This document shows, in pieces, positions 45,001 through 52,980 of a DNA stretch of 60,000 bases. Origin of the DNA: Symsagittifera roscoffensis (lineage: Eukaryota; Xenacoelomorpha; Acoela; Convolutidae); NCBI RefSeq assembly GCF_963678635.1, contig NC_087065.1, forward strand, positions 16,352,572 through 16,412,571, read 5' to 3'. Position 1 is the stretch's first letter, and each line of letters opens with the position of its first letter. The notes below the pieces were generated by a model. The model searched no databases and was not told where the DNA came from. It saw only the letters and a list, made by a program, of their open reading frames with translations. Position numbers and translations under genes: made by a program.

Positions 45001-47525
45001 CTCTGGCGATACAGGGGGAAATACTGAAGGAGAACCCATAAATTTCGCAAATGAGATAATAAAACAAGTATTTTTAACTATAATAATTTCTCGGAAACTA
45101 AAGCTATTTAGGGGGGGGGGGGGCGGAGGCTCCACCCCTCAGTGATTCGACCCCCTGTCGACCCAAAGGGTCCTCCCTTTGGGACTTTTTAAGAAATCCA
45201 TTTTTGGCCGACCGACCCTAACATTTTTCTTTGGCGCCAATATATACTAATTTTAAGGGGGGAGCGCGCGCCGAAAAAACTCGATTTTTCGGTCAAAGTT
45301 TTCCAAAAGCTGCCTAAAAACGCCTTTTTTGGACTGTTTTTTCGTCTGTTTGTTGCGGCGCAGAAAATTTGGCCAAAAAAGGGACGAAACCGAGGCTAGG
45401 GAGAGCTGGAAAAATCAATTCGGTCTGTTTGGACTGTTTGTTGCGGCGCAGAAAATTTGGCCAAAAAAGGGACCAAACCGAGGCTAGGGAGAGCTGGAAA
45501 AATCAATTCGGTCGACCTAAAAAAAAAGGTCGTCGACAAAGTTTTCAATTTTTTTTTGAAAATCCGCACCCTCAAGAAAATCCTAGATCCGCCCCTGATT
45601 TAGGGATACCAAAAAGGAACCTGAATCGTGCCTCTTTACCTGTGCAAAGATGAATGGTAAGTTGGGATATGTCATTCTGGCCTGCACTCGTGAACAGACC
45701 GTCAATCTCGAAAGTGATCACGCTCCCAGGTGTCAATCCCGAATAGGAGAACCAGGGTGGATAAGTCTCATCGTCGGTCTTATGACTCAATTCACCACAT
45801 GCTTCAGGATGGTGGATTAAGGAACAAGTTATATTGCCGACATGCCAAGATGCATTTGCAACCGTTTCATTTGTGATGGCATCGGAAGTCACGGAGACGT
45901 TGACCGTCGTTGCAGTGACATCTTCTAATTTAAAAAATAGTCTACTCTCCACACCTGAAAGAAGAAAAAAATCATTTAAATATTATCAAAACATCGGAGA
46001 TTAGCAAACTTGAACTGGTATCTGGTATCTCAGTATAATGACTCTTTAATCTTAAGGATACTGGTTCGAGTCTCGCCATACCCCAGAGGCATCTTTTCCA
46101 AGCAACAAAAAACAAGGATAGCCGGTTACCGTGCAATTAGCACAAATTGTTCCGACCATAGTCTTAAAAAATACAAAAAAAAGGTTTTTTCTAAAACAAA
46201 AATTCAGAACTTAGGCATACAATGCTGATTTAAATTAACCGGACAAAACGAGCTAAACTTGAAATTTAAAACGCCTTTTTCTCAAATTGCGTTGAGCTTA
46301 GGTGAAAACTTATAAGACCAAACTTGATTAGAGTTTTAGCAGAACTAATATGGTGTAATTTGTTTTGCGAAGTTCAGGCCAAAAATTTTACCCCAAAAAG
46401 GGTTAAATTGGCTTTTCTTAGTTAATCAAAAATTACTCCAAAAAAACCCAGTCGATCAGACATGATTATATCAAAGTGAGCCCCTTACGTAGTCCAACAA
46501 GTTTTAAGGAGGCTATATTCTCCAAAACATTGTATAGATTTATTTATTTTTGTTTGATAGACAAAAAAGGTCGTTTTTACTAAATAAAATACCAACTTTT
46601 TATTTAAAAACAATTTTTAAACGGTTTGCATTTTTTTTGGAGAATATACCCTGCTTAAAGTTTGTTGGGCTACGTAAGGGGCTCATTTTGATATAATTAT
46701 GTCTGTGATCGACTGGATATTTTGGCGTAATTTTTGATTAACTAAAAAAATCAAAACGACCCATTTTTGGGGTAAAATTTTGAGCCCGAGTTTCGCAAAA
46801 CAAACTAAACCATCTAAGTTCTGCTAAAATTCTAATCAAGTTTTGTCTTCATAAGTTTTCACCTAAACTCTACCCAATTTTAGAAAAAGGCGTTTTAAAT
46901 TTCAAATTTAACGCATTTTGTCAGGTTAATTTAAATCAGCACTGTATTCGACAGTCATAATAAAATAGGCAAATTGGAAAAATGACTATGCAAATTAGAA
47001 TAATTCAAAACGAAAAAAGAAATTTGAAAGAAATTGAAAGAATTATTTGAATGTTTTTGATTCCCAAAATGGTCGGAACAAAAAAAACTAAAACAACTCA
47101 CCCAAATGCAAGCGTCCTCCCTATTTTCAATGGTCGGAACAACAACAATTTACTTGCTTAGGACCATTTTCATTTGAGCTTAAAGGCAGAATTAAATTAT
47201 CGACATAACAGCAGTTCAGCTCCTAGCGGCGAACCACTGCTATTATCTGATTGAAGTCTACATGCGATATATCTTGTACTATTTTTGGATTGAAAAAACC
47301 CTCTGCCCTCAAACAACAAAGACAGACCAGGTTTTTTGAAAAAGTTAAGGGGGGGGGGGGACAAATATTTAAGCGACATGGTTGCCATATTAACTTTTGC
47401 AAGTACAAAGTCATATAACATTTAATTATGACACTTGAGCCCAATTAATTGTGCTTACCTTGAATGTTTAAAAGGGTCCATAGGTGAAACGAGAACAAAG
47501 TGCACCGAAAACTATAGAAAAACAT
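29876..47525 (-). CDS. Type I membrane receptor with four FN3-like domains and tyrosine-rich tail (10 exons)
   Basis: The coding exons are 47525-47459, 45954-45640, 44822-44508, 44166-43997, 43846-43696, 43397-43288, 41241-41046, 39796-39601, 30672-30571 and 30062-29876. Every junction has GT-AG sites and matching phases, giving 602 residues. Residues 1-22 are a signal peptide. About 23-127, 128-232, 233-339 and 340-441 are FN3-like modules bounded by phase-1 introns. 442-478 is an acidic stalk, 479-502 the transmembrane helix, 503-602 the cytoplasmic tail. The module at 128-232 shows the clearest FN3 signature (GPGTEYKFQVYAINN). The tail has seven tyrosines, including YENL at 552 (half-ITAM and Grb2-type pYxN form), and ends DTGL, a class I PDZ-ligand pattern. 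A role as a cell-surface adhesion or signalling receptor is inferred; the ligand is unknown. The weakest link is the donor AA-GTAATC after the transmembrane exon. Confidence 0.82.
30571..30672 (-). CDS. Receptor exon 9: cytoplasmic tail, first part
   Basis: 102 nt, phase 2-2. Acceptor CTCTCTTTTCGCAG, donor CGTT-GTAAGT. It encodes NPTMRPGSHREATVHHVASL and DEVYLQENEYEDA, a hydrophilic tail with two tyrosines. The incoming phase demands two carried bases, exactly what the exon 8 donor supplies. Confidence 0.8.
31244..32151. mobile_element. CCCGGG-ended element, copy 2 (908 bp)
   Basis: It has the same CCCGGGTTGACC inverted ends, with AA on both sides (31242-31243 and 32152-32153). The inner motif appears as CTTATCATACAATTTTCATA and inverses. 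The palindrome is GTGTTTGCAACCGAACAC near 31447. It lies in the large receptor intron. Confidence 0.9.
32166..32436 (+). repeat. Left LTR of the decayed element
   Basis: Begins TGTTACAG and ends AGATCA; aligns with 36811-37109. Confidence 0.8.
34023..34590 (+). pseudogene. pol: Reverse transcriptase relic
   Basis: Two overlapping frames carry degraded RT blocks. FFTSLKLSYAYGHAGSLRTK parallels the FTLLDLKYAYSQIKL block of the other gypsy element, EFQKVNDAMVND parallels EFQKAMDRTL, and AFINDISIISK sits where the catalytic FLDDILIVSK is expected, with the first catalytic Asp replaced. A frameshift of about one base separates the two halves near 34200. It is not catalytic. Confidence 0.75.
36811..37109 (+). 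repeat. Right LTR of the decayed element
   Basis: Begins TGTCCACAG and ends GTCTACA; somewhat longer than the left LTR through small indels. Confidence 0.8.
37115..38120. other. AT-rich intronic stretch without recognisable feature
   Basis: No gene or known repeat was seen between the decayed LTR element and the putative promoter, apart from a short CGCCGCCGCCACC run at 37985. Confidence 0.4.
38120..38254 (+). promoter_or_regulatory. Putative core promoter with TATA box and duplicated upstream motif
   Basis: TATAAATA lies at 38247-38254. Upstream, CTCGTAAAATACGA occurs twice (about 38127 and 38157), with further CGAATA/TACGA variants between. The downstream leader without any ATG supports transcription starting near 38277. 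An LTR promoter is an alternative explanation. Confidence 0.4.
38277..38462 (+). other. Putative ATG-free leader exon
   Basis: About 186 bases are rich in A, C and T with no ATG on this strand, ending at a good donor (TTGCT-GTAAGT at 38463). This fits a 5' untranslated first exon, or the R-U5 part of an LTR. AATAAA at about 38433 is compatible with the LTR reading. Confidence 0.35.
38625..39205 (+). pseudogene. Coding-like segment interrupted by a hAT-like element
   Basis: After a possible acceptor (TTCACCCAG, 38616-38624) a frame reads SLWDRLVDDALFLNMKTDKP, then AINLSRQANKQTNNET up to the insertion at 38737. If the 418-bp element and one copy of its 8-bp target duplication are ignored, the frame continues with KTILFSDRLLSSN and a stop at 39203-39205. 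The open frame on both sides argues for a real former coding exon. The family is not recognised. Confidence 0.35.
38737..39154 (+). mobile_element. hAT-like MITE (418 bp)
   Basis: Ends are CAGGGGCGGGTTTAGG and CTAGATCCGCCCCTG. The target duplication is AATGAAAC (38729-38736) against AATCAAAC (39155-39162), 7 of 8 identical. A poly-G tract sits near the left end. Confidence 0.9.
39597..39796 (-). CDS. Receptor exon 8: acidic stalk, transmembrane helix, alternative end
   Basis: Acceptor TTACAATTAG. The stalk is Asp/Glu-rich (RPENGDDDAEPGDDDAQREG), then comes the helix ATIVAICFFLLLLIAVVSVY and LLFGLRQPK. If the donor at 39600 (AA-GTAATC) is used, the exon ends at 39601 in phase 2 and joins exon 9, keeping the Lys codon. 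If not, TAA at 39599-39597 ends the protein at residue 507, with almost no cytoplasmic tail. Confidence 0.85.
39861..39882. repeat. 22-bp perfect palindrome
   Basis: CAATC plus an alternating AT core plus GATTG, in intron 7 just upstream of exon 8. Confidence 0.7.
39982..40140. repeat. Fragment of the mariner-like palindromic element
   Basis: It matches one arm of 27123-27842 (CAAAATGACCCATTTTTGGG, then GTGAAATTCTAAGCAA, then ACGCGTTTAAA). No terminus is preserved. Confidence 0.65.
40520..40703. mobile_element. 184-bp MITE with 19-bp inverted ends
   Basis: The ends are perfect inverted repeats GGATCTACTTAACAATTGC. The target duplication is a perfect 8 bp, AAAGCATG (40512-40519 and 40704-40711). 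A second, inverted copy of the terminal sequence follows a poly-C/poly-G core inside the left part. It lies in intron 7. An 8-bp duplication is usual for hAT and P elements; the terminus does not match the CAGGGG family here. Confidence 0.9.
41046..41241 (-). CDS. Receptor exon 7: FN3-like module 4, second half
   Basis: 196 nt, phase 0-1. Acceptor CACTCTTTGTTCAG, donor AATC-GTGAGT. It includes FSSGFNFTLTVSVSLWNVSL, the end strands of the module, with sequons. Confidence 0.85.
41278..41500. repeat. Imperfect inverted repeat in intron 6
   Basis: CCAACCGAAAATGCGCAA at the left is mirrored by TTACGCATTTTCGGCTGG near 41438, with repeated GTATATAAA and CGAAAAGTTACG between. It may be a small decayed MITE directly next to exon 7. 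Confidence 0.5.
42526..42762 (+). repeat. Dispersed repeat family B, copy 1
   Basis: It aligns with 59706-60000: ACACAGAGG start, CAATTATGACGCATTGGCAG-like core, AACTAACATGCCTCAATTTA and GGGCGGACGCATTT. It lies in intron 6. Confidence 0.8.
43288..43397 (-). CDS. Receptor exon 6: FN3-like module 4, first half
   Basis: 110 nt, phase 1-0. Acceptor TTGTTTTAG, donor TACG-GTAAAA. It reads DRLFSLTISSVCDSENCTIT through REEFTFIYT. Confidence 0.8.
43591..43650 (+). repeat. GTTTTGGTA minisatellite
   Basis: About six imperfect units of GTTTTGGTA lie in intron 5, close to the donor of exon 5. Confidence 0.85.
43696..43846 (-). CDS. Receptor exon 5: FN3-like module 3, second half
   Basis: 151 nt, phase 0-1. 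Acceptor CTCTTTTTCAG, donor ATAG-GTTAGA. It reads QDTGLHCFPLSQTFNEEDVQ through PTLFNFSLSVIG in the phase set by exon 4. A competing frame of the same DNA is also open but does not fit the phases. Confidence 0.85.
43997..44166 (-). CDS. Receptor exon 4: FN3-like module 3, first half
   Basis: 170 nt, phase 1-0. Acceptor CATTTTTTTTAG, donor GAAAG-GTTAGT. It contains SKTSDWFCIKWNQAKSTVDY (the conserved Trp of the FN3 B strand) and YTGMVLALKQGN. Confidence 0.85.
44508..44822 (-). CDS. Receptor exon 3: FN3 module 2
   Basis: 315 nt, phase 1-1, the same length as exon 2. Acceptor GATGTTGTTTGCAG, donor TCAA-GTAAGC. It reads APVAPDLSGVPYISNETSIS at the start and YNLGPGTEYKFQVYAINN near the end, a clear FN3 signature. 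Confidence 0.9.
45106..45597 (+). mobile_element. hAT-like MITE with missing left end
   Basis: The right end CTAGATCCGCCCCTG is intact and followed by ATTTAGGG. The left end starts directly at ATTTAGGG plus a G run, lacking CAGGGGCGG. The body has an 88-bp tandem duplication (about 45340-45425 and 45427-45513). It lies in intron 2, 43 bp from exon 2. Confidence 0.85.
45640..45954 (-). CDS. Receptor exon 2: FN3-like module 1
   Basis: 315 nt, phase 1-1. Acceptor TTCTTCTTTCAG, donor ACAG-GTAAAG. FSYSGLTPGSVITFEIDGLF and LTIHLCTG fit the E-to-G strand end of an FN3 fold. There are several N-glycosylation sequons (NVS, NET, NAS, NIT) and paired cysteines. Confidence 0.85.
46016..46083 (+). ncRNA. 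tRNA-like sequence, probable SINE head or tRNA pseudogene
   Basis: The B-box-like CTGGTTCGAGTC is well kept, and GGTATCTCAGTATAATGA resembles a degenerate A box. The acceptor ends pair at only about 5 of 7 positions and the other stems are worse, so a working tRNA is unlikely. It lies in intron 1. Confidence 0.35.
46220..46944. mobile_element. Mariner-like palindromic element, copy 2 (725 bp)
   Basis: Ends CAATGCTGATTTAAATTAAC and TTAAATCAGCACTG are flanked by TA on both sides (46218-46219 and 46945-46946). The arms are inverted copies of each other. It is homologous to 27123-27842 and lies in intron 1 of the receptor. Confidence 0.85.
47459..47525 (-). CDS. Receptor exon 1: signal peptide
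   Basis: ATG at 47525. MFFYSFRCTLFSFHLWTLLN is a typical hydrophobic signal peptide. The donor is CAAG-GTAAGC, phase 1. This ATG is chosen because it gives a signal peptide and a phase that matches exon 2. Confidence 0.8.
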
Positions 47526-47830
47526 CTTCAAACGATGAATCTTCTAAAAGTGAGTTCAGATGTTTCTCAAATTTGAATCTACATTGAAACTACGCTGTCA
47601 TAAAAACATAAGCTGATTGATGTAATAAAATATAACTATTCAAAGTTGTATAAAGTATGCATACATTAAGCTGCTTTAATAGTTAACTAGTTAATTTTTT
47701 CATCTTTTCTGACTTAATCGTGGCGACGAATGTTCACCAAGTTTTTGATGCAGAGTCGAAGTTGTTCTTTACAAACTTCAGCTTAAACTTTAAAACAGAT
47801 TTTTTACAATACAACCTAAGCAAAATTCAA
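47526..47830 (-). other. Upstream region of the receptor gene
   Basis: AT-rich, with TATATTTTATT on the minus strand near 47630 as a possible but weak TATA element. No transcription start can be assigned. Confidence 0.3.
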
Positions 47831-47985
47831 GCCAGCAGAAAAGAATGTTCTAAGCAGTTTTATCTTTGAAAAAAAAACTATGCCAGCAGAAAAGAATGTT
47901 CTAAACAGTTTTATCTTTGAAAAAAAACTATGACAGTAGAAAAGAATATTCTATGAAGTTTTATCTTATCGGAAAAAAAACAGAA
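47831..47985 (+). repeat. 50-bp tandem repeat, three units
   Basis: Three units start GCCAGCAGAAAAGAATGTTC and contain CAGTTTTATCTTTGAAAAAA. The third is the most diverged. It lies about 300 bp upstream of the receptor start codon. Confidence 0.85.
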
Positions 47986-48646
47986 GGAAAAAAAGTTTCA
48001 CACCTATTTGCCACACAAAAACATATGCTACGTATAGGCGTTTTACAATTTTTAAGAAAAAGTTGATTATGTTTCCTATTTTACAGAACCTCAAAACTTT
48101 TGAAAAGAACTCGGGTTGCCAATCGTAGAAGGTAATGGGCAGCCACACGTATCCAATTATGGCTTGCGTGGAAAATGACTTATCAACTTATTGGAACTCA
48201 ATTATCTGCATCATTGAAGCGATCATTTTCATTTGTGATCAAAATCACCGTTCTGTTCTGTAACTAAACTGAGAAAACATTTTAGCAGACAAACAAAAAT
48301 CAACAATTATAACTATTCCTTTACATTTTCTCTGTATCTGCTTGATCAAGTTGTTTTCTTTCAAATCAAAGTATTGTTTACAGTATAACCTGTTACAGAT
48401 TGCACGGGGCTATCAGATTGAAAAACATCAAACAATAGAGCCAGGTGTTTGGGAATGGAAAATCAAATTGATCTGCAAACAGAAAAAAAAAACTGAGTTC
48501 GAATTTTCTTTTTCATTATATGAATTTTTTCTTATCTGGGCTTGTTTTTCATCAGACTAAATTCAACTTAAATTTAACAATTTTTACCAGAAATGTTAAT
48601 GCTATCCGACAGATAGCTTACAGAACTTACCTATAGCTCAGTAGCG
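47986..48646. other. No recognisable gene
   Basis: AT-rich; short frames only, without domain or exon support. Confidence 0.4.
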
Positions 48647-48760
48647 GGTTTAGTAGTGTACGCCCCCTCCCCTCAGACATTCGACCCCCTGCCGACCCAA
48701 AAAGTCCCCCCTTTGTACTATTTTGAGATCCATTTTTGCTCGACTGGCCCTAAAAAATTT
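48647..48760 (+). repeat. Truncated hAT-like MITE, left part
   Basis: It matches the family from the degenerate left end (GTAGCGGGTTTAG) through TTCGACCCCCTGCCGACCC to GACTGGCCCTAAAA. The right terminus was not found. Confidence 0.6.
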
Positions 48761-49003
48761 TCAGATCTTTGTGAAAAAAATAAAAACAATTCAAAAAAAA
48801 CGAATAATTTTATTCAAAATTTTTGTTTACAAAAAAGCTTCTACCACACTTTGTGTCAAACGCAGAGTTAGTTTTATCGTCTGGCAACACATTTTTAATC
48901 GAGAATAAAGTACCTCGTTTTGGTTCGTAAAGATTTTTTAGCTGGGTTCGATTAGCCCGTACGCATATACAGTACGAAATTAATCGCGCTGCATATGTAC
49001 CAA

Positions 49004-50123
49004 CCCGGGATGACCAAAAATACTAGTCATACAACTTCCATATATGGAAAAATGCTAGTCATACACTTTCCAGGCAATTCCATACGTACAGAAAATTGCA
49101 TGAAAGGTCTATGATTAGTATTTTTTTCATATATGGAAATTGTATAACTAGCATTTTTCCATAAACCAAAAATATTGATTCTTACATTTTAATTTCTCAA
49201 AATTTTTTAGTTGTGTTCGTAACCGAACACAAATGACATAAACCTTGATTACTCAAACGTAGTAACCAAAGGTTTGGCAGTCTTGCATTAAAAATGCATT
49301 GGAAACAGCCTGATATTTGTTATTTCTGTCTCACGCAAATAATATAACGAAAGTAATGAACTTTTAAATTTTGGCAATAATTTTCAAAGATGATTATTTC
49401 TAAAATTTGAATGTTTAAATTACCAGACATTTATCAAGGCATACAAAAACATGTCATACAAAAGAAAGAGGAGTTTTAAGCGTTTTTGAAAAAAGTTACG
49501 AAGAGAAAAGGAAAAAAATCCAATATTAGTATATCCAGGACTACGTTATACACACAAAAAATTAAATTTTGCATGCAAAATTTTTTTTTCAAAAAATGTT
49601 TGTTTGAACACGAAAATCAATTTGCAATTGAAAAAAAAAAAATTTTGGGGGCAATTTCAAAAGTACTTAGAAAAATTTTTGTCGTCGCCATCAAAAAAAT
49701 GCTAGTCATACAATTTCCATATATGGAAATTGTATGACTAGTGTTTTCTTTTCAGAGAAAAAAATAAAAAAAGTCAAAGTTTTCAGTCGTAGCAGCCCAA
49801 AAAAACACTTAAATGTTTTGCAAGCAGTAGAATTGATTGTTCAAAGCTTTTTTTTTCACAAAAAAAAATTTAAAAAAAAATTTAATCATACAATTTCCAT
49901 ATATGGAAATTGTATGGGTAGCATTTTTTTTCATACCATTTTTTTTTCCTTTTTTTATGAAGAGATACCAATTTCGATACCAAAACAACTATAAAACACC
50001 TTTGAAATTCGATTAAATTCATTTTGCAAAAATGTATGAAATTTGTATGAACAGCATTTTTCCATAGAGTAAGTGTATGAAATTGTATGATTAGCATTTT
50101 CGGTCTATGGAGGTCAACCCGGG
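49004..50123. mobile_element. CCCGGG-ended element, copy 3 (1120 bp)
   Basis: Ends are CCCGGGATGACC (one change) and GGTCAACCCGGG, flanked by AA (49002-49003 and 50124-50125). It is longer than the other copies, with an additional palindromic block CAATTTCCATATATGGAAATTG at 49712-49733 and again at 49891-49912. GTGTTCGTAACCGAACAC lies near 49213. Confidence 0.9.
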
Positions 50124-50626
50124 AAACTGGTAGTTTTCAGTTAGCATTTTCGAGATATAGATCTGAGAGCATGATTATCCTTCAAGTGATCTCCAATATT
50201 AAGTACATAGAGGCAAAGCGGAGCTTCGAATCACTGGTTACAGAACGCAAACATAGCATAAAAAGCAAGCCGAAAAAAACTGAGACGAGAGACAAAATCA
50301 TCTTAAAGTTTCGTACATTTGTCTCAAGTGAAACTCAATATCATGAAAATCACTTGAATAACACGATTACCAAGGAGACAAACTTTATCGAGAAAAAATT
50401 TTGCAGAAAAAAATTTCGGTATATGCGCACTGAGCCAGGAAATCAAAGTTTACAAATTTCAAGCTATAATGATTCGAAAAATCCAAACTTTATGTTCTTA
50501 CCGAAATACCAAAACGCATAGAGTCTAGTTTCGCAATTCAAACGACGTACTATTAGGCAAAAAACAACAATATATCAAATCGAAAACATTCAACCCAAAG
50601 AAACATTCAAAGTGAAAGAAAAACAA
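50124..50626. other. No supported gene
   Basis: A 144-codon frame from 50087 begins inside the neighbouring element and has no recognisable domain. It is treated as chance. Confidence 0.4.
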
Positions 50627-51151
50627 GACTGCCCGTATCAGGGCGAAGCCTTGAATGTTCCAACTACCTTTTAAAAATTATGGAGCAGTAGTAACATTAT
50701 AAAATTAAATGTAATAAAACAAAATTGAAAAAATAAAATTCTAAAATTTGAAATTTTTTAATGATACATCCCCCCACACGCCATTTAAAGTACAAAAGAA
50801 TAGATTTTGCTCATTGCAACAAATCAATTATGGCAAATAAGCTTCTTTCAACCAATTTGGAACGATTTTAATACGGATTAATTGTCCGCTTACGCGTTAA
50901 TAGCGCGAGATAAATCGCGCGTTTATTGTCCCAAATTGGCCAAAATGGCAATCTTCAAACCCGGATAACTTTACCAAAAAAGATCACAGGTAAAATATCT
51001 TTTCAAATATAAGCTCAAGACAACAATACCTTTTGAGTGATATATAAAAATTCCGTCAAAAATGGCTAGTTAAAAAGTCGAAATTTGTGTGAAGAAAAAA
51101 AAACCCCACCCCGAGCACAAATATTCCGTTACTTTCGTATCGAAAGTCGGA
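50627..51151 (+). mobile_element. ACAA-flanked element, copy H5 (525 bp)
   Basis: Family ends with ACAA on both sides. It abuts H6 with only ACAACAA in between. Confidence 0.9.
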
Positions 51152-51158
51152 ACAACAA

Positions 51159-51683
51159 GACTGCTCGTATCAGGGCGAAGCCTTGAATGTTCCGACTGCC
51201 TTTTAAGGTTTATGGAGCAGTAATAACCTAAAAAAAAATAAATGTAATAAAATGAAATGCAATTTTTTTTTAATTTGAAAGTTTTTATGAAAGTCATCCC
51301 CCCACAAGCCATATAAAGTACAAAAGGACTATGGGGATTTTCGTTCCTTGTAACAAATCAGTTATGGCAAATAAGCTTCTTTTAACCAATTTGGAACAAT
51401 TTCTAAGACGGATTAAATCTCCGCTTACCCGTTTATAGCGCGAAATTTATCGCGCGTTAATTGTCCCAAATTGGCCAAAACGGCGATCTTTAAACCCCCC
51501 TAACTTTACAAAAAATGATCACAGGGGAAAAATCTTTTCAAATTTAAGCTCAGTACAGCAATACCTTCTGAATGATATAAAAAATTCCGTCACAAATGGC
51601 TAGTTAAAAAGTCGAAATTTGTCTGAAGAAAAAAAACCCACCCCGAGCACAAATTTCTGTTAATTTCGTATCGGAAGTCGGAA
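51159..51683 (+). mobile_element. ACAA-flanked element, copy H6 (525 bp)
   Basis: Same orientation as H5, preceded by ACAACAA. The right end reads GTCGGAAGAACAA, with a small change at the terminus. Confidence 0.9.
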
Positions 51684-51897
51684 GAACAAAGCGATTATAT
51701 AAGATATCTGAGCTCTGTTACTTGCACAATTTCGAACAATTAAATGCTTTAAATAACTGATTCTTAAAGAAAACGGAACGAAACAGACAAAATCAGCACT
51801 GTGTAGTTAAAAACAGAAGTTTTAATTCACAGAGTGCGGAATAACAGATCCCAAGGGAACCCATAAGACAAAGTCTTTGAATTTGAAATCAATACAA

Positions 51898-52421
51898 GAC
51901 TGCTCGTAACAGGGCGAAGCCCTGAATGTTCCGACTGCCTTTTCAGGTTTATGGAGCAGTAATAACATTAAAAAAATTCAATGAAATAAAAAAAATGAAA
52001 TTTTTTTTTCTAAAATTTGAAATTTTTTTATGAAAATCATCACCCCACACGCCATATAAAGTACAAAAGGATAAATTTAGCTCCTTGTAACAAACCAAAT
52101 ATGGCAAATAAGCTTCTTTTAACCAATTTGGAACGATTTCTAAGACGGATTAACTCTCCGCTTACGCGTTAATAGCGCGAAATATCGCGCTTTAATTGTC
52201 CCAAATTGGCCAAAATTGCAATCTTTAAACCCCCGTAAGTTTACGAAAAATAATCACAGGTGAAATATCTTTTCAAATTTGAGCTCAGGACAACAATACC
52301 TTTCGAATGATATTAAACAAATTCCGTCAAAAACGGCTAGTGAAAAAGTCGAAATTTGTCTGAAGAAAAAAAAACCCACCCCGAGCACAAATATTCCGTT
52401 ACTTTCGTATCAAAAGTCGGA
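51898..52421 (+). mobile_element. ACAA-flanked element, copy H7 (524 bp)
   Basis: Clean termini and ACAA flanks (51894-51897 and 52422-52425). The hairpin CAGGGCGAAGCCCTG is perfect. Confidence 0.9.
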
Positions 52422-52425
52422 ACAA

Positions 52426-52978
52426 TAAGGCAAGATACCAGGTGATTGACAGTTTCTGTTTAAAAGAATTTATAATAAAGAACAATACTTCAATTCGTTT
52501 TCACTTGCTCAAAGAAAAACTTGAAAAACTGAACTTGCTAAATGCGCTTATAGACAAACCTGAAAACAAATTTTGAGAAACTTGAGGATGTTTTAGGAAA
52601 ACATCTTAGCAGTTATTCGAAATTTTTTATGTGCTTTTCCCTTGATTGAATATGCTTACAACAAAGTTTATAAAAATATATCGCGAATTCAGACGCTTTG
52701 AAACTAAGCTCCTGGCTTATTTCTGTCACCATTTGTTTCTGTGTCATTTTAAATTGTAACTTGCGTGTATTTTTGCCAATTAATTTGACTTGAAACTAAA
52801 ATGAAGTCTCAGCAAATCGCTAAAATGATTCTGTAAACGAAACTTTACCTATCATGTTTAACAAGTTTTGCGCGTTTAGCATATTTGACACGCACAAAAT
52901 TCTTTTTTCAATCACTGCTTAATGTATAAGTCAAATTACCCCGTTTTAGAAAAGACAACCATTTTATTTGAGATAAAC
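52426..52978. other. No recognisable gene
   Basis: AT-rich; no supported feature. Confidence 0.4.
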
Positions 52979-52980
52979 TA

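Noticed and set aside
45369-45653. 94-codon plus-strand frame
   Set aside because: It lies inside a hAT-like MITE and its 88-bp duplication and overlaps the receptor exon on the other strand.
46016-46083. Functional tRNA gene
   Set aside because: Acceptor, D and T stems pair poorly although the B box is well kept; pseudogene or SINE head is more likely.
50087-50521. 144-codon open frame on the plus strand
   Set aside because: It starts inside the right end of the CCCGGG-ended element and runs into sequence with no domain, no exon signals and AT-driven codons; best explained by chance.
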